From the NCBI RefSeq assembly GCF_029633865.1, contig NC_079219.1, forward strand, positions 57,717,569 to 57,781,568: a DNA stretch of 64,000 nucleotides. Direction: 5' to 3'. The number at the start of each line of letters is the position of its first letter. Position 1 is the first letter of the stretch. The position numbers and the translations under genes were made by a program. Source of the stretch: Lampris incognitus. Lineage: Eukaryota; Chordata; Actinopteri; Lampriformes; Lampridae. The notes under the pieces were generated by a model that saw only the letters and a program-made list of their open reading frames with translations, made no database searches and had not been told where the DNA came from. This document shows, piece by piece, positions 10,801-21,700 of the stretch.

Positions 10801-13800
10801 TTGTGTCTGTAGGGATGCCCGACCAAGCCGGAAGTAACACGGGGATTCGATCCAGCGATCCCCGTGTTGGTAGGCAACGGAATAGACCGCTACGCCACCC
10901 GGGCGCCCATCCCACGCTGTTCTGAAGAAGCACAAAGAAACAGGAATGGTTTAGGATCAGAAACACAGTGGTTGCCGGGCGGCGTTGAGGGTCAGAAACA
11001 CAGTGGTTGCCGGGGGGCGTTGAGGATCAGAAACACAGTGGTTGCCGGGCGGCGTTGAGGATCAGAAACACAGTGGTTGCCGGGCGGCGTTGAGGATCAG
11101 AAACACAGTGGTTGCCGGGCGGCGTTGAGGATCAGAAACACAGTGGTCGCCGGGCGGCCATGGAAAATGAGCAGATAAGAGATATATTAAGCTGACGTCC
11201 CTTGGAAATCGGAAGAAGTCCAGCAGTGCTGTCAGCTCTGAACTCAGAAACCACTGGAACCCAAGCACACCCCTCTATCTGCAGAAGTCTCGTCAGAATG
11301 GTTTTCATAGAAGGGTTGCTTCCAAAAGCCATTCCTCAGAAGGGGAAACAAAGACAAGAGACTTGCCTGTGCACAAAAACACAAAGACTGGGGTGCTGAG
11401 CAACGGCAGCAAGCTCTCTGGACAGACGTGACACAATTTGAATGTTTTGGCTCAAACTAGAGGTGCACTTCACGGATGAGTGTCTGCAGCACAGCACGGT
11501 GGAGGTTCCCTGCAGGTTTGGGGCTGCATATCTGCAAATGGGGGTTGGAGATCTGCTCCGAATTAGTGGAGTCCTCAATGCTGAGAAGCCCAAGGAGATT
11601 CTCATCCATCACGCGGCACCAGCAGGGAGGCGTCTGATTGGTCCCGACTTCCTTCTGCAGGAAAATAACCCCAAACGCACAGCCAAGGTCATGAGAAGAG
11701 AGAGCTGTGCAGCAGACGGCGTGGCCTGCACAGAGCGTGGCTCTCAACGTCGTCGAGGGTGTCCGGGATTGTCTGGAGAGACGGAAGCAAGCGTGACAGC
11801 CAAAGTCTGCAGAAGAACCGTGGCAGGTCCTCCACCATGTTTGAAACAACCCCCCCAAACGATGCTCCGGTAAAACTGCGCGACAGTGTCCCGAAGAGGC
11901 CTAAGAGAATTGATGCAGTTTTAAAGGCAATGGGTGGGCACACCAAATATTGATTTGATTTAGTTTTGAACTGTGTACTGCGCTTTATAGTATTCTTATT
12001 TTTTATATTTAGAAACTTCATTCCATTACTTTTGAAATGCATGGGGCTAAGACTTGCACAGTACTGTGTGTGTGTGTGAGAGAGAGATTTGAGTGCCTTG
12101 TGATCAACAAGTCATTGTTAGTTTACTGACCTTTTTGTTAAACCTCTTGTCAGATTTGGCTCCAGGTCTGCGCGCATCTTTCGTCTTTTGCTCAGGAAAC
12201 GTCACCTGGAGCAGAAGCAGGTGGAGGACTTCGCCATGATCCCCGCTAAAGAGGCTAAAGACATGCTCTATACACTGCTTTCCGAGAACCTGGTCCAGCT
12301 ACAGGTATATCCTAGACAGAAGATGACTTTTTTTTTTCCCTCCTGCTTTTTCTTGCAGCACGGGGGGCCCAGTGGTCAGCACTGTTGCCTCACAGCAAGA
12401 AGGTCCTGGGTTCGAACCCCCCAGCCGTCCCACGTCCTTCCTGTGTGGAGTTTGCATGCTCTCCCTGTGTCTGCGTGGGTTTCCTGCGGGTGCTCCGGCT
12501 TCCTCCCACCATCGAAAAGACCTGCGTGTTAGGGTTAATGCCCCTGACCGAGGCAATAGTAAAGCAATGACTGGAGTCGGTCCCCAGGGCAGTGGGGCTG
12601 CACTGCAGCTGCCCCACTGCTCCTCGCATCGGAGGGGTTAAATGCAGAAAACTTCGTTGTATGTACGCACGATGACAACTAATAAGTGTCGTCTCTCGGT
12701 TTATAACAGCTGGGATTTTTTTTTTCTTGTCCCCAGGAAATTCCGAAGACCCCTGACCACGCTCCCTCTCGTACCTTTTACCTTTACACCGTCAACCAGC
12801 TCCCCACCGCCAGAATGCTGCTGCAGAATTGCTACAAGGTGAGCTGGAGGGCGGCCGTCGTAAAGCGATGCTGTGCTGGCAGATGTTAAGAGCAAATCTG
12901 AAGGGTGTTTTTGCTTGCAGGCGAGGTTTTGGGTCTCAGACGGCGTCACCGTCAACTTCAAAATTTAATGCAACTGCCAATAAATCGTAGACCCATCAAG
13001 GATATTATGGACGACTCTGTTAGTATCGTATCTGAACTAGCAGCAAGCTAGCTCATGGATGCTATGCACATTTGTTAGCGGAATTAAACTCACACATAAG
13101 ACTAAAATAATACTTATAAAATTACGTCGTATAACTTTGGTAAAATAAGATAATTTCCCTTTTAAGTGGCTAATGCCCTCTTTCCACCACATGGTACCAG
13201 CTCGACTCGACTCGGCTCGACTGGACTCGCTTCTGTGTCGTTTTCCATTACCGTAACAGTACCTCCTCCGTGTAGCTGGGTTTTCGGCTCTCCATATTTT
13301 TCAATTTCAAAATGTGCTTTTAAGATAACTCCGCTTCGGTATTTAAAAATGCCGGGTGATATCCCATGCGCCCACTGATGACGCCGTGGCCCGTTTCTCT
13401 GACCAATCAGAGGTCTGCATTGATTGAGGTACCTGCTCCAAGTTTTTTTGGAACCTTGACAAAGGTGGTACCAGAAAAGTGGTAACGGTTACCAAAGTGC
13501 CGGCACTTTCCAGTAATGGAAAACGAAAAAAAGGGTGAGTCGAGTCGAGCCGGTACCATGTAGTGGAAAAGGGGCATAAGATGATTAACGATGGCTTCAG
13601 CATCTCTTATTTCATCAGTTTTAACTCCTCCAACTGTTAGGTTTGTGAGTTACAATTCCCCATTGCCCTCCTCCTCGCCCAATGCCTAGTTGGTCGTACT
13701 CGTTGCCAGTTGCTGGCAAAAGTTTTCCTAAATATGCCTTTAAAAGTTGACAGTGTATTATTTATTACCTTTAGAGTTCTAGATGTAGGATAACTATAAT

Positions 13801-16800
13801 AGTGGTGTCAGGCCTTGGTCTTTATTACTACTACTCCTACTACTACTCTTGGCTGCTCCCGTTAGGGGGCGCCACAGCGGATCATCCGTTTCCATCTCTT
13901 CCTGTCCTCTGCATCTTCCTCTGTCACACCAGCCACCTGCAGGTCCTCCCTCACCACATCCATAAACCTCCTCTTTGGCCTTCCTCTTCTCCTCTTCCCT
14001 GGCAGCTCCATATTCAGCATCCTTCTCCCAATATACCCAGCATCTCTCCTCCACACATGTCCAAACCATCTCAATCTTGTCTCTCTTGCTTTGTCTCCAA
14101 ACTGTCCAACCTGAGCTGTCCCTCTAATATACTCATTCCTAATCCTGTCCTTCTTCATCACTCCCAATGAAAATCTTAGCATCTTCAACTCCACCACCTC
14201 CAGCTCCACCTCCTGTCTTTTCATCAGTGCCACTGTCTCCAAACCATATAACATAGCTGGTCTCACAGCCATCTTGTAAACCTTCCCTTTAACTCTTGCT
14301 GGTACCCTTCTGTCACAAATCACTCCTGACACTCTTCTCCTCCCACTCCACCCTGCTTCTTCTGCACTCCCTGTTACTTTGGACAGTTGACCCCAAGTAT
14401 TTAAACCCATACGCCGTCGTCACCCCCACTCCTTGCATCCTCACCATTCCACTGTCCTCCCTGTCATTCAGGCATAGGTATCCCGTTTGGTGTTTATTAT
14501 TACTTGAACTATCGATGATGTCTCTTCTCTGCCTTTTCTCTGGGTAGACGGTGGCCAACCTCATAGAGAGACGCCTATTTGAGACCAAAGAGAGCAAGTG
14601 AGTGTTATCACCAGTGACTAAATGTCTCAACCTTTCCTCCGTCTCTTACCCCCACCCATTTAGGCGAGTCACACGACTGCCTGGCATGCAAGCATCTGCG
14701 ATACTTGAGAATAGACGGACGTGTTTTGTGTTTGATTGACAGGCGCCTGCTGGAGAAATCGCAGCGAATCGAGGCGATCCTGGCGTCTTTGCAGGCCAGT
14801 GGGGCGGAGCCTGAACAGCTGAGTGAGGTGGAGGAAATGATCACCGCCCCCGAGAGGCAGCAGCTGGAGTCCCTACGGCATCACATCAACAAGTTAGCGA
14901 CACGGCACAACACTCCATATTCCCAACAGTCACGGCTAGACTCGTCACGGTGGCACTGTTCCGACCCCGGCGTTGCTGCCCTGTAGTAGTGTTGTACTGT
15001 TGTTAACCACAACTGGGGGGGTGGGGGTGCCTTTTGGCCTCTCTACAGTGCACTGCAAGTCCTTCACAAGCACGTTGCGTACGACTCCCCAGATTTGGGA
15101 ATACTAAGCAACATCCCCTGGCTGGCCCTTGTACAGTTTGGTAAACATGGCCCATGTAGTACTTCTGCTTCCTCATAGCAAGTTAAGATCGGTTCTCCCC
15201 GTTGCCTGCTGTGCTAAAAAGCACATTTCCTGTAGCCTTCAACAGAAAGTGATGGATGCTGTCATTGGAGTATTTCTTGTTTCTGTTGTCAGATGACTGC
15301 ACGTTATAAAAAACGATAATTTGATCAAGGGTCACAAAATGCCAACAGCCCTAAAATTACCGTTAGCCTTGATTAGCCAGTTAGCATTTTGTGACCCTCA
15401 ATCAAATGGCTTTTTTTTTGGGGGGGGTATTTTTCCCCCTTTTTCTCCCCAATTGTATCCGGCCCTTAACTGCCCTGCTCCTTAGCCATTCCGTTTGCTG
15501 CTCCACCCCCTCTGCTGATCCGGGGAGGGCTGCAGACTACCACATGCCTCCTCCCATACATGTGGAGTCACCAGCCGCTTCTTTTCACCTGACAGTGAGG
15601 AGTTTCACCAGGGGGACGTAGCGCGTAGAAGGATCACGCAATTCCCCCCCAGTTCCCCCTCCCCCCTGAACAGGCGCCCCGACTGACCAGAGGAGGCGCT
15701 AGTGCAGCAACCCAGACACACACCCACATCTGGCTGGCGTCCCACCCGCAGACACGGCCAATTGTGTCTGCAGGGACACTGACCAAGCCGGAGGTGACAC
15801 GGGGATTCGAACCAGCGATCCCGTGTTGGTAGGCAATGGAATAGACCACTAAGCTACCCAGACGCCCTAATATTTATCGTTTTAGTCCCAAATAAAGGCT
15901 AGAAAGTTATTCTTACGAATCATACAAGCCAAGAACACTCGTATTAGCTATGCATGTTGTTTGGAGTCTCTAGAAATTATTTACTTATTATTAACTATTT
16001 ATATATATTTTTTTCGGGGGGGGGATTATTTATTATTATTATTATTATTTAGGGCGGCACGGTGGCACAGTGGTTAGCGCAGTCGCCTCACAGCAGGAAG
16101 GTCCTGGGTTTGAGACCCGGGGTAGTCCAACCTTGGGGGTCGTCCTGGGTCGTCCTCTGTGTGGAGTTTGCATGTTCTCCCCGTGTCTGCGTGGGTTTTC
16201 CTCCGGGGGCTCTGGTTTCCTCCCACAGTCCAAAGACATGAAGGTCAGGTGACTCGGCCGTACTACATTGTCCCTAGGTGTAGAATGTGTGTGTGTGTGT
16301 GTGTGTGTGTGTTTGTGTGTGTGTGTGAGAGCCCTGTGATGGCCTGGCGGCCTGTCCAGGGTGTCTCCCCGCCTGCCGCCCAATGACTGCTAGGATAGGC
16401 TCCAGCATCCCCGTGACCCTGAGAGCAGGGTCAGCGGTTCAGATAATGGATGGATGTCAAAATGCTGGTATTGATGATGTTGGGTTAATGCCACCAAATG
16501 TCACTTTTACACCGTACGCCACCTGGAAAAATGCCCACCAACACAAGCCTAGTAGACATAGTACCTCATCACCAACACGAGCCTAGTAGACATAGTACCT
16601 CATCACCAACACAAGCCTAGTAGACATAGTACCTCATCACCAAAACGAGCCTAGTAGACATAGTACCTCATCACCAACACAAGCCTAGAAGACATAGTAC
16701 CTCATCACCAACACGAGCCTAGTAGACATAGTACCTCATCACCAACACAAGCCTAGTAGACATAGTACCTCATCACCAACACGAGCCTAGTAGACATAGT

Positions 16801-17231
16801 ACCTCATCACCAACACAAGCCTAATAGACACAGTACCTCATCACCAACGCGAGCCTAGTAGACATAGTACCTCATCACCAACACAAGCCTAGTAGACACA
16901 GTACCTCATCACCAACACGAGCCTAGCAGACATAGTACCTCATCACCAACACAAGCCTAGTAGACATAGTACCTCATCACCAACACAAGCCTAGTAGACA
17001 CAGTACCTCATCACCAACACGAGCCTAGTAGACACAGTACCTCATCATTCTCTTTTGGTGATGTCATTGGTTTGGTTGTATTCTCAGTTTCATGTCCTCC
17101 CACTGAATCTCCCCCCTGTATGTTCCCTCTCTCTCTCTCTCTCTAGGTTAGATTCGGCAGAGAATCAGGTGGACGAGACCATCTTCCTCCTGGAATCTTA
17201 CATCAGCTCCACTTCTAAAGCCATACGCTGA
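5627..17231 (+). CDS. polr3c: polr3c, RNA polymerase III subunit RPC3 (complete CDS, 12 exons)
   Basis: Subunit of the RPC3-RPC6-RPC7 subcomplex of nuclear RNA polymerase III, which acts in promoter opening and initiation at tRNA, 5S and U6 genes. Coding exons: 5627-5773, 6803-7067, 7231-7547, 7714-7818, 8679-8852, 9735-9786, 9912-9972, 12154-12304, 12737-12838, 14548-14597, 14743-14892 and 17147-17231. They sum to 1659 nt (552 codons plus TGA); human RPC3 is about 534. The start reads MTAQEVRLCGLLLQEHFGDV and the end ETIFLLESYISSTSKAIR, both clear RPC3 sequence. The protein is built of winged-helix repeats (TFIIE-alpha-like) with a C-terminal coiled coil. An Ala/Pro-rich linker sits in exon 3 (about 7330-7430). 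The introns hold three SINE-A copies, two SINE-B copies, a Tc1 remnant, a LINE remnant and a MITE. Confidence 0.96.
8679..12838 (+). CDS. polr3c: polr3c exons 5-9: central winged helices
   Basis: Exon 5 (8679-8852) reads TSSEIVRTMLRMSEVTTPPS and ends VDDP. Exons 6 (9735-9786) and 7 (9912-9972) are tiny and join in phase as EFVGKSGDSGGGMYVVNLNR and the following ALTNLARATLESVVQER. Exon 8 (12154-12304) encodes KRHLEQKQVEDFAMIPAKEA. Exon 9 (12737-12838) encodes EIPKTPDHAPSRTFYLYTVN. Exon 8 lies only about 85 bp after the right end of a Tc1-like element (10000-12068), and exon 9 about 45 bp after a SINE-B copy. These insertions have come close to the exons without disturbing any splice site that I can see. 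Confidence 0.94.
8937..9375 (-). repeat. SINE-A copy 1 (tRNA-derived), polr3c intron 5
   Basis: About 430-bp element lying antisense to polr3c. The tRNA-like head is at the right end and a C-rich tail (complement of the GGGGAGAAAAAGGGG tail) at the left. It is flanked by a 16-bp target-site duplication, TTGATTAGTGCATCTT, at 8892-8907 and 9376-9391, so the limits are certain. Confidence 0.92.
10470..10909 (-). repeat. SINE-A copy 2, nested in the Tc1 remnant
   Basis: Full-length copy, antisense to polr3c. Flanked by near-identical 14-bp duplications (TCCCATGCTGTTCT at 10454-10467 and TCCCACGCTGTTCT at 10910-10923), so it inserted into the Tc1 element after that element was already in place. 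Confidence 0.9.
10953..11160 (+). repeat. 35-bp minisatellite inside the Tc1 remnant
   Basis: About six copies of a unit beginning GGATCAGAAACACAGTGGTT followed by GCCGGGCGGCGTTGA. GC-rich, within broken transposase sequence. Confidence 0.93.
12355..12690 (+). repeat. SINE-B (subtype B1) copy, polr3c intron 8
   Basis: The tRNA-like head reads CCAGTGGTCAGCACTGTTGC with a B-box GGTTCGAACCC, followed by the body phrase TGTGTGGAGTTTGCATGCTC. The tail GGGTTAAATGCAGAAAACTT matches the B1 subtype also seen at 51.7, 36.5 and 21.6 kb. Confidence 0.85.
13174..13577. mobile_element. MITE-1 copy a, about 400 bp, polr3c intron 9
   Basis: Non-autonomous DNA element with long terminal inverted repeats. 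The left end reads CTTTCCACCACATGGTACC and then GCTCGACTCGACTC; the right end is its inverse (GAGTCGAGCCGGTACCATGT then AGTGGAAAAG). Copy b lies at 28553-28941. Confidence 0.88.
13820..14470 (-). mobile_element. Non-LTR retrotransposon remnant (RT 3' part), polr3c intron 9
   Basis: Minus-strand reading gives MAVRPAMLYGLETVALMKRQ, then LRWFGHVWRR and GKRRRGRPKRRFMDVVREDL, the hallmark C-terminal end of LINE reverse-transcriptase ORFs. An upstream piece reading GFKYLGSTVQSN is in a different frame. Frameshifted and 5'-truncated, antisense to polr3c. Confidence 0.85.
14548..17231 (+). CDS. polr3c: polr3c exons 10-12: C-terminal coiled-coil region and stop
   Basis: Exon 10 (14548-14597) reads TVANLIERRLFETKES. 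Exon 11 (14743-14892) encodes RLLEKSQRIEAILASLQASG and EEMITAPERQQLESLRHHIN, the conserved C-terminal helical segment. Exon 12 (17147-17231) encodes LDSAENQVDETIFLLESYIS and stops at 17229-17231. The last intron (14893-17146) is 2.25 kb of mostly repeats: a SINE-A copy, a SINE-B copy and a 34-bp minisatellite. The final acceptor has a simple (CT)n polypyrimidine tract. Confidence 0.94.
15412..15868 (-). repeat. SINE-A copy 3, polr3c last intron
   Basis: Full-length antisense copy with the usual phrases TGCAGACTACCACATGCCTC, TCACCTGACAGTGAGGAGTT and, near the head, CACGGGGATTCGAACC. Confidence 0.9.
16052..16456 (+). repeat. SINE-B (subtype B2) copy with internal TG repeat
   Basis: Head GCACGGTGGCACAGTGGTTA, body CGTGTCTGCGTGGG, tail CTGGGATAGGCTCCAGCATC-like and a (GGAT)n end. 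A (TG)n tract has expanded within it at 16288-16328. Confidence 0.88.
16535..17045 (+). repeat. 34-bp minisatellite, about 15 copies, polr3c last intron
   Basis: Unit CACCAACACAAGCCTAGTAG plus ACATAGTACCTCAT. Copies carrying AACACAAG and AACACGAG largely alternate, pointing to a 68-bp higher-order unit. It ends about 100 bp before the last polr3c exon. Confidence 0.95.
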
Positions 17232-17864
17232 GTCAGCTAAGACGCCGGCACGCGTCACAGCCAGAGAGCTCCTCAGGACTACACCTTCCTCCTTCAGTTC
17301 ATGTAAACGTGTGGTCACAAGTGTAACTGCTTCATAGTTTCCTCGTTTGCAATGCAAAAGTTTTGCAACTTAAAAAGCTTGGTTTTATAATGGAATATAT
17401 TACTCTGTTCTGCAATATGCAGTGTAAAATTGCATAGTTTCATTACACAAATTAAGAGTTACCACAAATATATGTTTCACCAGTTTTAATTTCAACAACA
17501 AAACAAACTGTAGGACACACATGGGACAAAGTGGTTGAAATGTTAAAACTGTGTTGTCTGAATATTAAATAGAAAAACTGTAGTTTGATACACTTTTGAT
17601 TTCCTCAAAAAATTAGAAAAAGATTATTTACATAAGTGCTCCCGACCCTGGAAAACAGTGGGTAGTGCATTGCTTTGGATCCTCGTTCTGTTCCCTTTGA
17701 TCCCGGAGGTTCCTGTTGTGTCCGAGGCCCGTATCCTAACCCAGTGCTACGGAGGAATCAGTGTGTCCCGGCCACGGGGATGGCCTGCATAGAGGTGGAC
17801 ATTGCTTCTCTGGTCGTCGTCGTGCCGAGCAGATGACGCGGTGTCGTGGCGATGAAAGTGGGGT
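17232..17864. terminator. Convergent 3' ends of polr3c and itga10
   Basis: This 633-bp spacer must hold both 3' UTRs. A plus-strand ATTAAA at 17564-17569 lies about 330 nt after the polr3c stop. A minus-strand ATTAAA (TTTAAT on the plus strand, 17485-17490) lies about 375 nt after the itga10 stop. If both are used, the two 3' UTRs overlap by roughly 80 bp or more. Only the hexamers are seen; their use is inferred. Confidence 0.4.
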
Positions 17865-18774
17865 TCAGTCCTCGTGGTTCTCATCCTCCGTTATGTGTTT
17901 TCGTGTGAAGAATCCCAGCTGATGAACACAGATGAGTGTGAACAGCAAAGAAACAAAACCATCTTGTGTTTCTATAATACTCCATCATTACACATTCTGA
18001 TAGGTTAAAGTTTATTTTTTGGCTTTTTTTCTCCCCAACGGTACTTGGCCAATTACCCCCACTCTTCCGAGCTGGCCCGGTCGCTGCTCCACCCCCTCTG
18101 CTGATCCGGGGAGGGCTGCAGACTACCACATGCCTCCTCCAATACATGTGGCATCGCCAGCCAGTTCTTTTCACCTGTCAGTGAGGAGTTTCACCAGGGG
18201 GACGTAGCGCGTGGGAGGATCACGCTATTCCCCCCAGTTCCCCCTCCCCCCTCAACAGGCACCCTGACCAACAAGAGGCGCTAGTGCAGCGACCAGGACA
18301 CATAACCACATCCGGCTTCCCACCCGCAAACACGGCCAATTGTGTCTGTGGAGACACCTAACCAAGCCGGAGGTAACACGGGGATTCGATCCGGCGATCC
18401 CCGTGTTGGTAGACAACGGAATAGACCGCCACGCCACCCGCACACCCCGTTCTTCATGTTTTTTGACGCCCTGTCAACTAAAAGACTTGGTTTACATCTG
18501 TAATACTCAGCAAAAATGGCAGATGTGTTGTATATCTGCCCCCTTTCCACTTCAGTTTGTTTGTGTTGCTTTGATTTGTTGTCGTTATTCACATGGCTGA
18601 ACGAGGGGTCAGGATTCAAACAGAGGACCCGTGGCACCTTTGAGTGAACTGTACCATTACCTTCCACAGTATAAAGATGATGAGGGCCAGTAGCAGCAGG
18701 CCTCCGATGATGCTTCCGATCAGAATCCAGAGGGAGATGGGAATAGCCCGCCCCTTCAGTACCTCCAGTACAGT
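17865..18774 (-). CDS. itga10: itga10 exons 29-30: transmembrane helix and cytoplasmic tail
   Basis: Exon 29 (18661-18774) encodes the membrane span [20 protein letters not shown] followed by IFILWK. Exon 30 (17865-17918) encodes [17 protein letters not shown] and a stop, giving the conserved alpha-chain GFFxR-type motif that clasps the beta subunit. The acceptor of exon 30 is cag at 17919-17921. Reading through the exon 29 donor gives a short false tail. The intron is 742 bp, more than half of it one SINE-A copy. Confidence 0.94.
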
Positions 18775-21700
18775 CTGGTGGAGAAATGAAGATGAAAAAC
18801 GAGGGAGCTCAGTGATATTGTGAATGCTACTTCCCTTTGCCTTCTCGTAATCCCTCCATAGTTTTACCTCTCTCCAGACAGTCCCTGTACCCAGAGTGAT
18901 GAGGCTCTTCTCCTGAGCTGCCAGGTGGTATGCTCCAATGATCCTCACCGACTTATACTTGGCCTGAAGAGAGAGAGAGAGAGATGCGATGTGTTGATTG
19001 GACAGTTGTGTAAATGCCGGTACCTGGGTCAGAGGTCCGACTGTCGTGTTTCAGCATTCAGACAGAAATGAACTTTTCTTCGATGGTGCGTGGCTCACTT
19101 TTCGGAAGAATTCATCGTGGACTCTGCGGCTGACACGAATGATCGCCGCTTGTCCCTTCAGAAGCTGCTGGACTTCACACACCACCTCTATGCACCACGA
19201 CCTGCTACAGTTCTACTTGTACACAAACAGAAAAAAATAAACACATTGGAGATGGTCGCACAGTCATCGACGCTGTGTGTTCTTAGTTGCTGTAGTGTGC
19301 TACACTGACCAGTACGTCATTCTGGACCATGTCTTCAGGGTGGAGGGGCCGGACGTCTCTCTGCCGGCCCTTCAGCTGGGCCAGGTTACTGAGCACACTG
19401 CAGTTCACCCCTGTGGCCTGTAGGACATTATAAGTATGTAATACATCATCTAGAAGACACACATACACACACACACAAAGGGAAAAGAAGTACTCACGTT
19501 GTATGAGAAGACATCAGTGACGTTCATGAAGACTCGGTCTCCGGCAGCCACAGACGGTAGATGCAGCCTCACCTCCAGATTACTCACCGCGTAACAGCCC
19601 AGATTTTGTAGCTATGCACACAAACACAGACAAATAACACCTTTCATTGGCTTCACCACGTTCATTTTTCCTGTTTTTTTTTGTGTCTCTGGAAACCTCA
19701 AGCCAAGGGATTCAGACTTAGAAACAGTCGTCGATCAGCATTTGAGCTCGAGCCTTACCCTTAAGTGCGTGTGGAACTCGGGTCCAATTCCCTCGGACAT
19801 TGTCCTGGTGGGGTGGACCTCATAGCGGTTCAGGTTAGAGTCGCTGCAACGGAAAAAAAAGGTTTCACACTTGAACGGCAGCAAATGAGCTTAAACAAAA
19901 ACCCGTGCAAACGAAACTTCCCAAGATGCAACCTGGGGAAAATCACAAGCGTGCACGTACCTGCTAACAAAGAGGTCCGGTTCATACTGAACAAAACTCT
20001 GAAGCTGAACGCTGTTGTCTCCCAAGGTGGCCTCTCTCTCCACACTGTCGCTGCACACACCAGCACAGAACACAGGACGCAAGTTTGCACATAAGAGGAT
20101 TTTGCCTTGGTGGGATGCTTCCATAATGTGACACAGCACAGGGTAGCATCAGGGACACTGTCTAAGAATCTACGACTGTCTGTCAATTATCTGCCATTCA
20201 GGGGTAACAAGTGAGCAAGGTAAGATAAAAATCTGCCACAAATATTTATATTTATGTGTGTAAATACCGCACGGTTCTGCAGATTGTACTGTAAAGGGTC
20301 ATATTGCACTGGTGAGGGAACATGTTAACACAAATGCGTACAGAACTGAATTCTGATTAAAGATGTCACCTTCATTGTGTTTTCATTCACTATGCTACGC
20401 CTAGTTGTCCTGGAGGAGGGATCTTTGCAATGCTCTTCTGGTGTCTCCCCCCACCCCTTCCTCCCCAATTGTATCCGGCCAATTACCCCACTCTTCCGAG
20501 CCGTCCCGGTCGCTGCTCCACCCCCTCCGCCGATCCAGGGAGGGCTGCAGACTACCACATGCCTCCTCCGATACATGTGGAGTCCCCCAGCCGCTTCTTT
20601 TCACCTGACAGTGAGGAGTTTCACCAGGGGGATGTAGTGCGTGGGAGGCTCACGCTATTCCCCCCCAGTTCCCCCGAACAGGTGCCCTGACCGACCAGAG
20701 GAGGCGCCAGTGCAGCAACCAGGACACATACTCACATTCGGCTCCCCACCCGCAGACACGGCCGATTGTGTCTGTAGGGACGCCCGACCAGGCCGGAGGT
20801 AACACGGGGATTCGAACCGGCGAGCCCCGTGTTGGTAGGCAACGGAATAGACCGCTATGCTACCCGGACGTGTCTCCCATTTTTTCCCTGAAAAACATTT
20901 TCTTCAACCAAATCGAGGATCTACAGGTAGGAGGCATCATCTGCTGTGGTTTACTACACCTACTGTGCCCGGATTCCTGCGGTACTTTAAGGGATTTACG
21001 GCTACATAAAGCAGAATGACTGGACTTGACATTAAGTGAAGCATTCGAAAGCTAACATGTGAGTTAGCTGTGCGTGGTGGTGAGTGTGCTGCAGTTAACA
21101 GGCTACCTGGCCGCGCTGAGCTTCATCTGAACTCGACTGTGCAGAGACGTGCAGCTGAACTCAAACTCCAACATGAAGTTCACCTGCTCACAAAGACAGG
21201 ACCCTAATTAGCTCATCATCAGGTTTAATCCTGAGGAGGTCATTCGCCGGGTGATTCCCACCAGGGACGGTGCTAGTTTCTCGGCCTGGACGTACCTTGG
21301 ACTGGGAACGAAACACTGGGTAGCTGACGTTGCAGGAGTGGCTGTTGGAACTGAGTGCTGTGCATTCGATCTTAAACTGGGCGTCCTCCTACAGAGACAA
21401 CAGGAAAGAGAGAGGAAGTATAGTGATCTGTTCTGTTGTTTATATAGTGACCTGTTCTGTTGTTTATAAGTGACCTGTTCTGTTGTTTATAAGTGCGTAG
21501 GTACACATTTTAGTCTGTGTGTACTGTGTATGCATGAATACAAATATTTCTTTATTTTGGTATACTATATTAATTTCCATGGGGAAATTCCTCCCTGCAT
21601 TTAACCCATCCTAGCTGTGCAGCTAGGAGCAGTGGGCAGCCGCCGTGCAGCGCCCGGGGACCAACTCTAGTCCGTCTTGCCATGCCTCGGTCAGACAGGA

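Larger units (their letters stand above)
10000..12068 (+). mobile_element. Degenerate Tc1-like DNA transposon, polr3c intron 7
   Basis: The left end contains ACAGTACTGTGCAGAAGTCT and the right end the inverted match AGACTTGCACAGTACTGTG (near 12050-12068), which are Tc1-type terminal repeats. Transposase-like coding sequence is broken by stops and frameshifts; phrases such as LQVWGCIS and RSSTMFETTPPNDAPVKLRD are visible between 11440 and 11950. It was later invaded by SINE-A copy 2 and carries a 35-bp minisatellite. Inactive. Confidence 0.85.

Noticed and set aside
16535-17045. Regularly spaced repeats resembling a CRISPR array
   Set aside because: The 34-bp units abut directly and the alternation is a single-base variant.
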